Assembly (NCBI GenBank): GCA_946549155.1
Contig: CAMNQN010000147.1
Coordinates: 1 to 8,664, forward strand
Direction of reading: 5' to 3'
DNA: 8,664 nucleotides
Source: an uncultured Lachnospiraceae bacterium
Lineage (GTDB): Bacteria > Bacillota > Clostridia > Lachnospirales > Lachnospiraceae
Position numbers and translations under genes: made by a program. Positions 1-6,430 of this stretch are shown one piece after another (within the stretch, counting starts at the first letter, position 1; each line of letters starts with the position of its first letter). Below the pieces are notes generated by a model. It saw nothing but the letters and a program-made list of their open reading frames with translations. It was not told the origin of the DNA and did no database searches.

Positions 1-23
1 CAGGGGCGGCTCTGCGCTTTCCC

Positions 24-55
24 TTCCTGCGTCCGGGTAGTTAACAAAACACGAA
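24..55 (-). repeat. Intergenic repeat, copy A (minus orientation, partial)
   Basis: Read on the minus strand this stretch gives TTCGTGTTTTGTTAAC, then a short spacer, then GGACGCAGGAA. It matches the left part of the copies at 6340-6398 and 8554-8614. The match stops after GGAA; positions 1-23 do not resemble the GGGGCCGGGCGGGCAG part of the other two copies. It lies upstream of the regulator promoter and points out of the window. Its function is unknown. Confidence 0.7.
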
Positions 56-93
56 TATCATTTCCTGATTTTTCCTGCGTCTTTTGATTCCTA

Positions 94-121
94 TTGCATT
101 TTTTTCCTATTTGTGTATAAT
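94..121 (+). promoter_or_regulatory. Probable sigma-A promoter of the regulator/pot operon
   Basis: A perfect TATAAT at 116-121 is preceded, with a 16-bp spacer, by TTGCAT at 94-99 (consensus TTGACA). Transcription would start around 127-129, leaving an 85-90 nt leader before the regulator start. Both palindromic operator candidates fall in that leader, so a bound repressor would sit just downstream of RNA polymerase. A further TTCCTGCGTC 10-mer (72-81), the core of the intergenic repeat family, lies just upstream of the -35 box. Confidence 0.65.
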
Positions 122-150
122 AAGAGCTGTTATGTAACTTTTAAAAAAAA

Positions 151-167
151 GTTTAGTATTAGCAAAC
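151..167. promoter_or_regulatory. Candidate operator 1 (17-bp palindrome)
   Basis: GTTTAGTATTAGCAAAC has dyad symmetry of the form GTTTnnTAnTAnnAAAC, with six of eight base pairs complementary. It is part of a 25-bp sequence (144-168) repeated exactly at 178-202. Its position between the -10 box and an XRE-family gene suggests a binding site for that gene's own product. The assignment is inferred from position and symmetry. Confidence 0.6.
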
Positions 168-184
168 AGGCAACTGTAAAAAAA

Positions 185-201
185 GTTTAGTATTAGCAAA
201 C
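185..201. promoter_or_regulatory. Candidate operator 2 (identical 17-bp palindrome)
   Basis: This is an exact second copy of the palindrome at 151-167. The centres are 34 bp apart, about three helical turns, so two dimers could bind the same DNA face. It ends only a few bases before the ribosome binding site GGGAGG (204-209), so protein bound here would block transcript elongation into the regulator gene. Confidence 0.6.
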
Positions 202-216
202 AAGGGAGGTGTGGGT

Positions 217-750
217 TTGGATATCGGGAAGAAGCTGAAGGAGCTGCGTCTGCAAAATGACCTGACATTGGGGGATCTGGCATCCAGAAGCGAGCTGACC
301 AAAGGATTTTTATCCCAGGTGGAGCGGAACCTGACGGCCCCCAGTATCGCTACGCTGGAGGATATTCTGGAAGCGCTGGGAAGCAATCTGTCGGAGTTTT
401 TTCATGAGGAGCCGGAGCGGCAGATCACCTTTTCCGCACAGGAGTTTTTTGTGGACGAGCAGGAGGATTTTCAGATCGAATGGGTGATTCCCAACGCGCA
501 GAAAAATAAGATGGAGCCGATTCTGCTGACGATACATCCGCATAAGCAGAGCCATGAGCTGGTGGCCTACCAGGGGGAAGAGTTCGGCTACGTGCTGAAG
601 GGAAACGTGACGCTGGTGTGCGGAACAAAAAAGTATAAGCTCAAGGCCCACGAGACCTTCTATATGGACGGCTCCAGAAGTCATTATCTGTACAATCACG
701 GGAATGGCGACGCGAAGGTGCTGTGGATCACCACGCCGCCCATGTTCTGA
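217..750 (+). CDS. XRE-family HTH / cupin transcriptional regulator (PuuR-like)
   Basis: A 177-residue regulator with two parts. Residues 1 to about 60 form an XRE-type helix-turn-helix (KKLKELRLQNDLTLGDLASR, then a recognition helix near SQVERN). Residues about 98-177 form a small cupin barrel with the motifs IHPHKQSHELVAYQGEEFGYVLKG and HETFYMDGSRSHYL, split here by the ligand-pocket strands. This is the architecture of PuuR-like regulators, which control polyamine uptake or catabolism. I chose TTG at 217 because GGGAGG (204-209) lies 7 nt upstream; the in-frame GTG at 211 (179 residues) would be only 1 nt from that site. Two palindromes precede the gene, suggesting autoregulation. A complete pot transporter follows, so polyamine-responsive control of the transporter is the likely role. 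Which polyamine it senses, and whether it represses or activates, cannot be read from the sequence. Confidence 0.88.
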   Translation: MDIGKKLKELRLQNDLTLGDLASRSELTKGFLSQVERNLTAPSIATLEDILEALGSNLSEFFHEEPERQITFSAQEFFVDEQEDFQIEWVIPNAQKNKMEPILLTIHPHKQSHELVAYQGEEFGYVLKGNVTLVCGTKKYKLKAHETFYMDGSRSHYLYNHGNGDAKVLWITTPPMF

Positions 751-780
751 GGGGAAATTATTCCTGGTAAGAAGTTTTAG

Positions 781-805
781 GGAAACGCTGATGAAAGCGT
801 TTTCC
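781..805 (+). other. Hairpin in the regulator-potA intergenic leader
   Basis: GGAAACGCT (781-789) can pair with AGCGTTTTCC (796-805), giving nine pairs with one bulged U around a 6-nt loop. No U-run follows, so it is not a typical intrinsic terminator. It could be an mRNA processing or stability element that sets a different level for the regulator than for the transporter. I see no convincing promoter in the 751-890 gap, so read-through from the upstream promoter is likely. Confidence 0.35.
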
Positions 806-890
806 GGGTACATCCAACGGAGGTTCTGAGGAAATATGGAATGAATCGGCGCTTCCTTAGAAATAAAAAGGTTCAGGAAGGAGAAGTGAG

Positions 891-2471
891 ATGGAACGAA
901 AGAAGCTGATCGAGTTCCGGAATATTGTGAAAAACTTTGATGGGCAAATCGTCCTGAAGGGTGTAAATCTCGATATTTATGAGAAAGAGTTTGTGACGCT
1001 CCTGGGGCCCAGCGGCTGCGGAAAGACGACGCTGCTGCGGATATTGGGGGGATTTCTGGATGCGGATGAGGGAAAGGTGATCTTTGATGGTGAGGAGATC
1101 AGCGATAAGCCTCCCTATGAGCGGGAACTGAACACCGTTTTTCAGAAATACGCGCTGTTTCCCCATTTAAGCGTTTATGAAAATATCGCTTTTGGACTGA
1201 AAATTAAGAAGATGAGCAAGGATGTCATCGATCAGAAGGTGATGAAGATGCTCAAGCTCATCGGCCTGGAGGGATATGAGAATAAGAACACCACATTATT
1301 GTCCGGCGGCCAGCAGCAGCGGGTTGCCATCGCCAGGGCGCTGGTGAATGAGCCGAAGGTCCTGCTTTTGGATGAGCCGCTGGCGGCACTGGATCTGAAG
1401 CTGCGCAAGGAGATGCAGTATGAGCTGAAACGGATTCAGCAGGAGGTGGGAATCACCTTTATCTTTGTGACCCATGACCAGGAGGAGGCTCTTACCATGT
1501 CGGATAAGATCGTGGTCATGAGAAACGGAGAGATTCAGCAGGTAGGCACGCCGGAGGAGATATACAATGAGCCGGCCAACCGCTATGTGGCTAATTTTAT
1601 CGGGGAGAGCAATATTATTCCCGGGGTTATGCTGGAGGATTACAAGGTTCGTTTTGATGATATCACCTTTGACTGCGTGGACTTTGGATTTAAGAAAAAT
1701 GAAAATGTGGATGTGGTGATTCGCCCCGAGGATATCGATATCGTGAAGCCGGAGGAGGGCAAGATGACCGGCGAGGTGTTGAGTGTTCTGTTTAAGGGGG
1801 TACACTATGAGATCATGGTGGAGACGGTGCCCGGTACCAGTGTCACGGTGAATATGCGTGTGGTGCAGAATCATGATGTGACCAGCGAGAACGGAAAGGA
1901 AATGATCAGCGCCAACAACTTCTTTGTGGACCTGGAGGATGTGAAAACCCTGGATTACAAGGAGGTCATTGCCCGTTCCAACGCCCAGGCCTGGAACCCG
2001 GAGACGGACGACTATATTTCCATTGCAAAAATTGATTATAATCTGAAGGAGGAGCCGGGCCAGTATCCGGTGACCTTCTCTACGGCCAACGGCACCAGCA
2101 TACAGCGCACCATCTTTGTGGTGAACCAGCCCTTTGTGAAGAATGAGAAGGCCAACGAGGCGGTGATGGCCTTCAGCTTTACGAAGACGGTGGACGAGAT
2201 TTTGGAGTCCCAGGCGTTGGATACGGATTTAAAGACCTGGGCCAATGCCCAGGGCTGGAAGCTCAGCGATGAGGACCAGAGCGTGGATATCAGCGTGGAT
2301 TACGATTTCGAGCCGGAGGATGTGAAGGAAGGCGTCTACAAGATCACCTTCTCCACCATGGGGCGGGAATTTAAGATCCACACCACGGATTACACGGAGG
2401 TGGGTCAGGAGGTCGGCCTGACATTCTTCCCGGAGGATATCCATGTGATGGCAAGGATGGTGTTTGAATGA
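891..2471 (+). CDS. potA: Spermidine/putrescine ABC transporter ATP-binding protein PotA with insertion in TOBE domain
   Basis: This cytoplasmic ATPase energises polyamine import. The 526-residue protein has all ABC landmarks: Walker A GPSGCGKTT (39-47), Q-loop VFQKYALFP (Q85), signature LSGGQQQR (137-144), Walker B VLLLDEP (157-163), D-loop and switch histidine H195. A C-terminal TOBE regulatory region begins near 240 and includes VVIRPEDIDIV and GEVLSVLFKGVHYEIMVET. PotA is usually about 350-385 residues, so this one is roughly 150 longer. The extra sequence (about 313-490) interrupts the TOBE fold: HYEIMVET should run almost directly into GREFKIHTTDYTEVGQEVGL, which appears only at 491-510. 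AAGGAG (878-883) lies 7 nt before ATG 891. The stop overlaps the potB start as ATGA, indicating translational coupling. Function as PotA is secure. Polyamine specificity rests on the neighbouring genes, and the role of the insert is unknown. Confidence 0.93.
   Translation: MERKKLIEFRNIVKNFDGQIVLKGVNLDIYEKEFVTLLGPSGCGKTTLLRILGGFLDADEGKVIFDGEEISDKPPYERELNTVFQKYALFPHLSVYENIAFGLKIKKMSKDVIDQKVMKMLKLIGLEGYENKNTTLLSGGQQQRVAIARALVNEPKVLLLDEPLAALDLKLRKEMQYELKRIQQEVGITFIFVTHDQEEALTMSDKIVVMRNGEIQQVGTPEEIYNEPANRYVANFIGESNIIPGVMLEDYKVRFDDITFDCVDFGFKKNENVDVVIRPEDIDIVKPEEGKMTGEVLSVLFKGVHYEIMVETVPGTSVTVNMRVVQNHDVTSENGKEMISANNFFVDLEDVKTLDYKEVIARSNAQAWNPETDDYISIAKIDYNLKEEPGQYPVTFSTANGTSIQRTIFVVNQPFVKNEKANEAVMAFSFTKTVDEILESQALDTDLKTWANAQGWKLSDEDQSVDISVDYDFEPEDVKEGVYKITFSTMGREFKIHTTDYTEVGQEVGLTFFPEDIHVMARMVFE
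1827..2360 (+). other. Domain insertion in PotA: two Ig-like repeat units inside TOBE
   Basis: This covers PotA residues about 313-490. Two related units are visible. Unit 1 (about 356-412) has NAQAW at 364-368 and GQYPVTFST at 390-398. Unit 2 (about 436-490) has NAQGW at 452-456 and GVYKITFST at 481-489. Each has a DY pair between those motifs. The G-x-Y-x-[VI]-T-F-S-T pattern resembles the G-Y-x-V-T-F strand motif of bacterial Ig-like domains, which normally occur on secreted or surface proteins. A connector (about 313-355) precedes them. The reading frame is continuous across both junctions, so this is a real insertion and not an assembly fault. Boundaries are approximate, from where family-typical TOBE sequence stops and resumes. 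Confidence 0.7.
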
Positions 2472-3304
2472 AGCGGTTTTCACAGTTAGCGGTTCCCTAT
2501 ATCGTGTGGGCGGTTCTGATGCTGGTGCTGCCCATGGGACTGATCGCGCTGTATTCCGTCACCCGTCAGGGAAACAGCATCATTTCCTTTTCCCTGACCC
2601 TGGAGCATTACGCCAAATTTTTTACCGACCCGGATTTTTTACTGATCCTCTGGCGTTCGCTTCTGATTGCGGTGAAAACCACGCTGATCTGTCTGCTCTT
2701 GGGTTACCCTGCGGCTTATTTTATCGCCCGCAGCAGTGAGCGCGCGCAGAATATTCTGGTGCTGGTTATCACGATCCCCATGTGGATCAATATGCTGGTG
2801 CGCACCTATGCCTGGATCGGCCTGCTCAGCCAGGGGGGCCTGATTCACCGGATTTTTCAGCTTTTCGGCTTTCAGGGGACGGAGCTGCTCTATACGGAGG
2901 GAGCGGTTCTGCTGGGGATGGTGTACAATTTTCTGCCCTTTATGATTTTGCAGATCAACACCTCCCTGTGTAAAATGGACCATTCCCTGCTGGAGGCGGC
3001 TGCGGATCTGGGGGCCAACCGGGCGCAGGCCTTCCGCCGGGTGACGCTGCCCCTGTCCCTGCCCGGTGTCATCAACGGCATCACCCTGGTATTTTTGCCG
3101 GCGGTGAGTTCCTTCTTTATCCCGAAGCTTCTTGGCGGCGGACAGTATTTCCTGATCGGTAATCTGATTGAGAATCAGTTCATTACGGTGGGAGAGTGGA
3201 ATTTTGGAAGCGCCATTTCCATGATTATGGCGGTGATTATGATGGCGGCCATGATGGCAGTGCGCAAAATTGAGATTCGCAATAAGGGCGGGAAGGAGGA
3301 GTAG
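2468..3304 (+). CDS. potB: Spermidine/putrescine ABC transporter permease PotB
   Basis: This is one of the two membrane subunits of the polyamine importer, 278 residues long, a normal length for PotB. Six hydrophobic segments lie at about 11-31, 58-83, 94-118, 143-163, 200-222 and 246-265. The cytoplasmic EAA loop, which docks on PotA, is EAAADLGANRAQAFRR at 176-191, followed by VTLPLSLPG. The motif IPMWINMLVRTYAWIGLL (103-120) is typical of PotB. ATG 2468 overlaps the potA stop by 4 bp, and AAGGAT lies about 10 nt upstream inside potA, so translation is probably coupled. The stop lies 2 nt before the next start, within the same operon. It should pair with the permease half of the downstream fusion protein. 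Confidence 0.93.
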   Translation: MKRFSQLAVPYIVWAVLMLVLPMGLIALYSVTRQGNSIISFSLTLEHYAKFFTDPDFLLILWRSLLIAVKTTLICLLLGYPAAYFIARSSERAQNILVLVITIPMWINMLVRTYAWIGLLSQGGLIHRIFQLFGFQGTELLYTEGAVLLGMVYNFLPFMILQINTSLCKMDHSLLEAAADLGANRAQAFRRVTLPLSLPGVINGITLVFLPAVSSFFIPKLLGGGQYFLIGNLIENQFITVGEWNFGSAISMIMAVIMMAAMMAVRKIEIRNKGGKEE

Positions 3305-3306
3305 CC

Positions 3307-5199
3307 ATGAAAAAAGGAAAACGTTCCTTCGGGAAGATTCTGATGACGCTGATGGTGATCTTCTTCTATCTGCCGATTCTGTATATGATTATATTTTCCT
3401 TCAATGACGGAAAGTCCCTGACTCATTTCACCGGGTTCTCCCTGCGCTGGTACAGGCATATGCTGGAGTCCAGGGATATGATGGAGGCGCTCTACACCAC
3501 CTTTGGCGTGGCCCTGCTTGCCACAGCAGTGTCCACGGTGGTGGGGACGATTTCCGCCATCGGGCTGAGTAAATCCAAAAAGATTGTGCGAGATCTGATG
3601 GAGCAGGTGAACAATCTGCCCATGATGAATCCGGAGATCGTGACGGCTATCGGTTTCATGCTGCTGTTTATTACCTTCCGGGTGGAGAAGGGGTATGCCA
3701 CCATGCTCCTGGCCCATATCGCCTTCTGCATTCCCTATGTGATGCTTTCCGTGATGCCAAAGATCCGTTCCCTGGATCCCAATCTGGCGGATGCAGCCAT
3801 GGATCTGGGGGCGACGCCCTGGAGGGCGCTGACGAAGGTGATTGTCCCCCAGATTACCCCAGGAATTATTTCCGGGGCCCTGATTGCCTTCACCATGTCG
3901 GTGGATGACTTTATTATTTCGTATTTTGTTACGGGAAGCGGTGTAAAAAATCTGAGCATCATGGTCTACACCATGAGCAAGCGGGTAAATCCCAGCATCA
4001 ATGCCATTTCAACGCTGGTGGTGGTGATTATCACGGTTGTTCTGGTGCTCATTAACCTGGTGCCCTCCTTTATGTCCAAGAGGCAGAGGAAGGCGGAGAT
4101 CGGGAGACGGAAATTTGTGCTGCCGGCTGCCGGGTGCGCTGCGCTGCTTTTGGTTATTGTGTGGCTGTCCGGACTGGGCGGCCGGGATTCGGCCCTTCCT
4201 TACGCGGGAGAGACGCTGTTTGTATACAACTGGGGAGAGTACACCGGGGAAAATCTGATTCAGGACTTTGAGGCGCTGACGGGAGCCACTGTGGTGATGG
4301 AAAACTTCGATTCCAATGAACAGATGTACATCAAGGTGGCCAACGGGGAGGCCTACGACGTACTGGTGCCCAGCGATTATATGATTCAGCGGCTGATGGA
4401 TGAGGGTCTTTTGCAGGAGCTGGATTACTCACAGCTGGACTGCCTGGAGGAGCTCTCGGACGAGGTGCTGGGTCTGCCCTACGACCCGAACAATGATTAT
4501 TCCATTCCCTACTTCTGGGGCACGGTGGGAATTGTATATGACACCACGAAGGTGGATCTGGCGGATCTGGAGGCGGAGGGCTATAATATTTTCCTGGATG
4601 AGAAGTACAAGGGGGACATTTATCTGTACGATTCAGAGCGGGACTCCTTCATGATGGCCTTAAAGGCCCTGGGCTATTCCATGAATACAGAGGACGAAGA
4701 GGAACTCCGGAAAGCCTATGACTGGCTGGTGCAATGTGTGCAGACCATGGAGCCGGAGATTGTGACGGACGAGATCATCGACAATATGGCCCAGGGGCGG
4801 AAAGCGCTGGGGCTGATCTATTCCGGCGACGCAGCCTACGTCATGAGTGAAAATGAGGATATGGGCTTCTTTATGCCGGAGAGCGGGACGAACCTGTGGT
4901 CCGATGCCATGGTGATACCGAAAAACGCGAAAAATCCGGAGCTTGCCCATGAGTTTATCAATTACGTGTCCTCCTATGAGGGGGCCTACGATAATTCCAG
5001 CTATGTGGGTTACACTTCCCCCAATCAGCAGGTAATGGACGATCTGGCCGGAGCAGGCGGAGATTATGAGGGAATCAATGCGTATCTGCCCAGGACGGAC
5101 AATGAGAATGACGAGGTGTTCGTCTACAACGAGAATACCAGGAAAATGATCGGAAATCTGTGGAGTAAGGTGAAAATAGCGGCCAGCAATGCCAGTTAG
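3307..5199 (+). CDS. potCD: PotC-PotD fusion: permease plus tethered polyamine-binding protein
   Basis: A 630-residue fusion. Residues 1 to about 256 are the PotC permease with six membrane helices and EAA loop ADAAMDLGATPWRALTKVIV (161-180). A basic stretch (258-269) and an added helix (about 270-289) pass back through the membrane. Residues about 302-630 are a PotD-type binding domain outside the cell. Matches to known E. coli PotD ligand residues include YNWGEY (W309, E311, Y312), VPSDY (S356, Y358), DSERD (442-446, D446 in the position of a carboxylate), WSDAMVIP (W531, D533) and GYTSPN (Y569). AAGGAGG (3293-3299) precedes ATG 3307 by 7 nt. The internal ATG at 4072, which could start a free PotD, lacks a ribosome binding site. 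C277 lies at the start of the hydrophobic segment, not after it, so it is not a lipoprotein site. The fusion fixes one binding protein per transporter. Whether it prefers spermidine or putrescine cannot be judged. Confidence 0.92.
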   Translation: MKKGKRSFGKILMTLMVIFFYLPILYMIIFSFNDGKSLTHFTGFSLRWYRHMLESRDMMEALYTTFGVALLATAVSTVVGTISAIGLSKSKKIVRDLMEQVNNLPMMNPEIVTAIGFMLLFITFRVEKGYATMLLAHIAFCIPYVMLSVMPKIRSLDPNLADAAMDLGATPWRALTKVIVPQITPGIISGALIAFTMSVDDFIISYFVTGSGVKNLSIMVYTMSKRVNPSINAISTLVVVIITVVLVLINLVPSFMSKRQRKAEIGRRKFVLPAAGCAALLLVIVWLSGLGGRDSALPYAGETLFVYNWGEYTGENLIQDFEALTGATVVMENFDSNEQMYIKVANGEAYDVLVPSDYMIQRLMDEGLLQELDYSQLDCLEELSDEVLGLPYDPNNDYSIPYFWGTVGIVYDTTKVDLADLEAEGYNIFLDEKYKGDIYLYDSERDSFMMALKALGYSMNTEDEEELRKAYDWLVQCVQTMEPEIVTDEIIDNMAQGRKALGLIYSGDAAYVMSENEDMGFFMPESGTNLWSDAMVIPKNAKNPELAHEFINYVSSYEGAYDNSSYVGYTSPNQQVMDDLAGAGGDYEGINAYLPRTDNENDEVFVYNENTRKMIGNLWSKVKIAASNAS

Positions 5200-5219
5200 C
5201 TGGCGGTAAAACGGTGAGG

Positions 5220-5315
5220 AATCAGGACGCGTAGAAATGGGGCCGCTGCTGACAGGTAGGACTTTTCGAAATGTCTTACCTGTCAGCAGCGGCCCCGTCT
5301 CCGTCCTGATTTTTT
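5220..5315 (+). terminator. Large intrinsic terminator between convergent genes
   Basis: An outer 10-bp stem pairs AATCAGGACG (5220-5229) with CGTCCTGATT (5302-5311). Inside it, 5239-5262 pairs with 5273-5296 over 24 bp, with a single G-U pair, around a 10-nt loop (5263-5272). Six Ts (5310-5315) follow directly, so it terminates the + strand pot operon. It begins 20 nt after the potCD stop and ends 7 nt before the stop codon of the converging DUF362 gene. On the minus strand the U-run is poor, so termination in that direction is less certain. Confidence 0.92.
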
Positions 5316-5322
5316 ATCCTAA

Positions 5323-6192
5323 TTATTCAACTTCTACCAGTTCATATTCTCTTGACCCATATCCCAGCGCCGCAGCCGCTTCAATCGTATGTATTCCGTT
5401 GCGGCTCTCAATACGCTCCAGCAGATGGGCCTGTCCGGGATCCTCTTTTGCGGCGTAGACAAGGTCGATGCAGGCCTGGTCAATGGCCACCGGGTCTAAG
5501 GAGATCAGCATTCCGATATCCTTCATGCAGGGATCTTCCGCCACTGCGCAGCAGTCACAGTCCACAGACATATTTTTCATTACGTTGATATATACGGCAT
5601 TTCCTTTAAACAGCTCCACCACTGAACTGGCGGCATCTGCCATGGACTCCAGGAAGGAATCGTGATCGGCATCCCAGAATTTATTCACATCTCCGGCTCC
5701 GTGGATATAAACCTTGCCGAAGGAGGAGGCTGCTCCGATGGAGAGCTGCTTCAGCGCTCCGCCGTATCCTCCCATAGGATGTCCTTTGAAATGGGAGAGT
5801 ACCAGCAGGGAATCATAGTTGATGATGTTTTTTCCCACATAGTTTTTCTTAATGACTTTTCCGTTCGGGATCGCCAGCTCCAGGTCCGGGCCTTCCGCAT
5901 CCAGCAGATCCACGTCAAAATAGTGATTCCAGCCGTGGGCCTTGATGGTCTGCAAATGCTTTTCTGTGGTATTCCGTCCGCCGTCGTAGGCGGTATTACA
6001 TTCTACCACCGTGCCGTGGACATGTTCCACCATGGGCTTCCAGAAGGTGGGTTTTAAAAAGTTCTGGTTGCCAGGTTCGCCGGAATGCACCTTCACAGCT
6101 ACCTTGCCGGGAAGTTCTTTCCCAAGCAGCTGGTACAGATCCAACACTTTTTCCGGGGTAATGGTTTTCGTGAAATAAACTTTGGATTTCAT
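5323..6192 (-). CDS. DUF362 domain-containing protein
   Basis: A 289-residue protein of the DUF362 family, whose function is not established. The whole length resembles DUF362. Recognisable stretches are KVAVKVHSGEPGNQNFLKP (30-48), HFKGHPMGGYGGALKQLSIG (134-153) and NVMKNMSVDCDCCAVAEDPC (203-222). Cysteines 212, 214, 215 and 222 form a C-x-C-C-x6-C cluster that could bind a metal or iron-sulfur centre. The two-times-four cysteine ferredoxin module attached to many DUF362 proteins is absent. There is no signal peptide or membrane segment, so it is probably cytoplasmic. I chose the ATG at 6192 because AAGGAGG (complement of 6201-6207) lies 8 nt upstream; an 18-residue upstream extension lacks such a site and family-like sequence. 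It is transcribed from its own promoter and converges on the pot operon, so no operon partner hints at its role. Confidence 0.88.
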   Translation of the reverse strand: MKSKVYFTKTITPEKVLDLYQLLGKELPGKVAVKVHSGEPGNQNFLKPTFWKPMVEHVHGTVVECNTAYDGGRNTTEKHLQTIKAHGWNHYFDVDLLDAEGPDLELAIPNGKVIKKNYVGKNIINYDSLLVLSHFKGHPMGGYGGALKQLSIGAASSFGKVYIHGAGDVNKFWDADHDSFLESMADAASSVVELFKGNAVYINVMKNMSVDCDCCAVAEDPCMKDIGMLISLDPVAIDQACIDLVYAAKEDPGQAHLLERIESRNGIHTIEAAAALGYGSREYELVEVE

Positions 6193-6302
6193 GAGAATGT
6201 CCTCCTTGCTGTTAATTTGATAAGACTCACTTTTTGCCAAGAGCACAGTCTGGGCCGGTCCTTGAATGGCGGTTTTGCTGTGCGTTCGCCTTACTGAGGT
6301 AT

Positions 6303-6311
6303 ATTATACCA
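6303..6311 (-). promoter_or_regulatory. Extended -10 promoter for the DUF362 gene
   Basis: Reading the minus strand gives TGGTATAAT, a perfect -10 box preceded by the TGn extension that can compensate for a weak -35. No good -35 hexamer lies at the normal distance. Transcription would start near 6296, giving a leader of about 100 nt before ATG 6192. Confidence 0.6.
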
Positions 6312-6339
6312 TTAAATCCCACAAATGGATATAGGAAAT

Positions 6340-6430
6340 TTGTGTTTTGTTAAGTAGCAGGACGCAGGAAAAGACGGGGCCGGGCGGGCAGATGCCTCTT
6401 CCTGCGTCTCTCTAATTAACCAAACAAGAA
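6340..6430 (+). repeat. Intergenic palindromic repeat, copy B (complete, MITE- or REP-like)
   Basis: The left arm (6340-6370) and right arm (6399-6430) are imperfect inverted repeats of about 31 bp. They include a perfect 10-bp stem, GACGCAGGAA (6361-6370) with TTCCTGCGTC (6399-6408), and a GTTAA/TTAAC match further out. The 28-nt centre is GC-rich (GGGGCCGGGCGGGCAG). The left arm and centre match 8554-8614 almost base for base. It encodes no protein and has no good U-run for termination. It sits between two divergent promoters, so it may be a mobile miniature element or a hairpin with a regulatory or insulating role. Confidence 0.75.

Noticed and set aside
144..202. Two 25-bp direct repeats as a minimal CRISPR array
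   Set aside because: Only two copies with a 9-bp gap, an internal palindrome typical of an operator, a position in a gene leader, and no cas genes.
211..216. GTG at 211 as start of the regulator
   Set aside because: It lies only 1 nt after GGGAGG (204-209). TTG at 217 has a normal 7-nt spacing and gives the family-like N-terminus MDIGKKLKEL.
836..844. Two-codon minigene ATGGAATGA in the potA leader
   Set aside because: Too short to assess. Such a combination is expected by chance, and there is no comparative evidence.
1296..1874. 192-residue minus-strand open frame inside potA
   Set aside because: It is a shadow of a well-supported ABC ATPase gene. It is histidine- and leucine-rich with no recognisable domain or ribosome binding site.
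4135..4137. C277 of PotCD (AAGC) as a lipoprotein cleavage site
   Set aside because: The hydrophobic stretch follows the cysteine instead of preceding it, so the order is wrong for a lipobox.
4072..5199. Separate PotD gene starting at the internal ATG 4072
   Set aside because: The frame is continuous with PotC and the sequence before this ATG is pyrimidine-rich, with no ribosome binding site.
6193..6246. N-terminal extension of the DUF362 protein to an upstream ATG
   Set aside because: The 18 extra residues are not family-like. A strong AAGGAGG lies 8 nt before the internal ATG at 6192.
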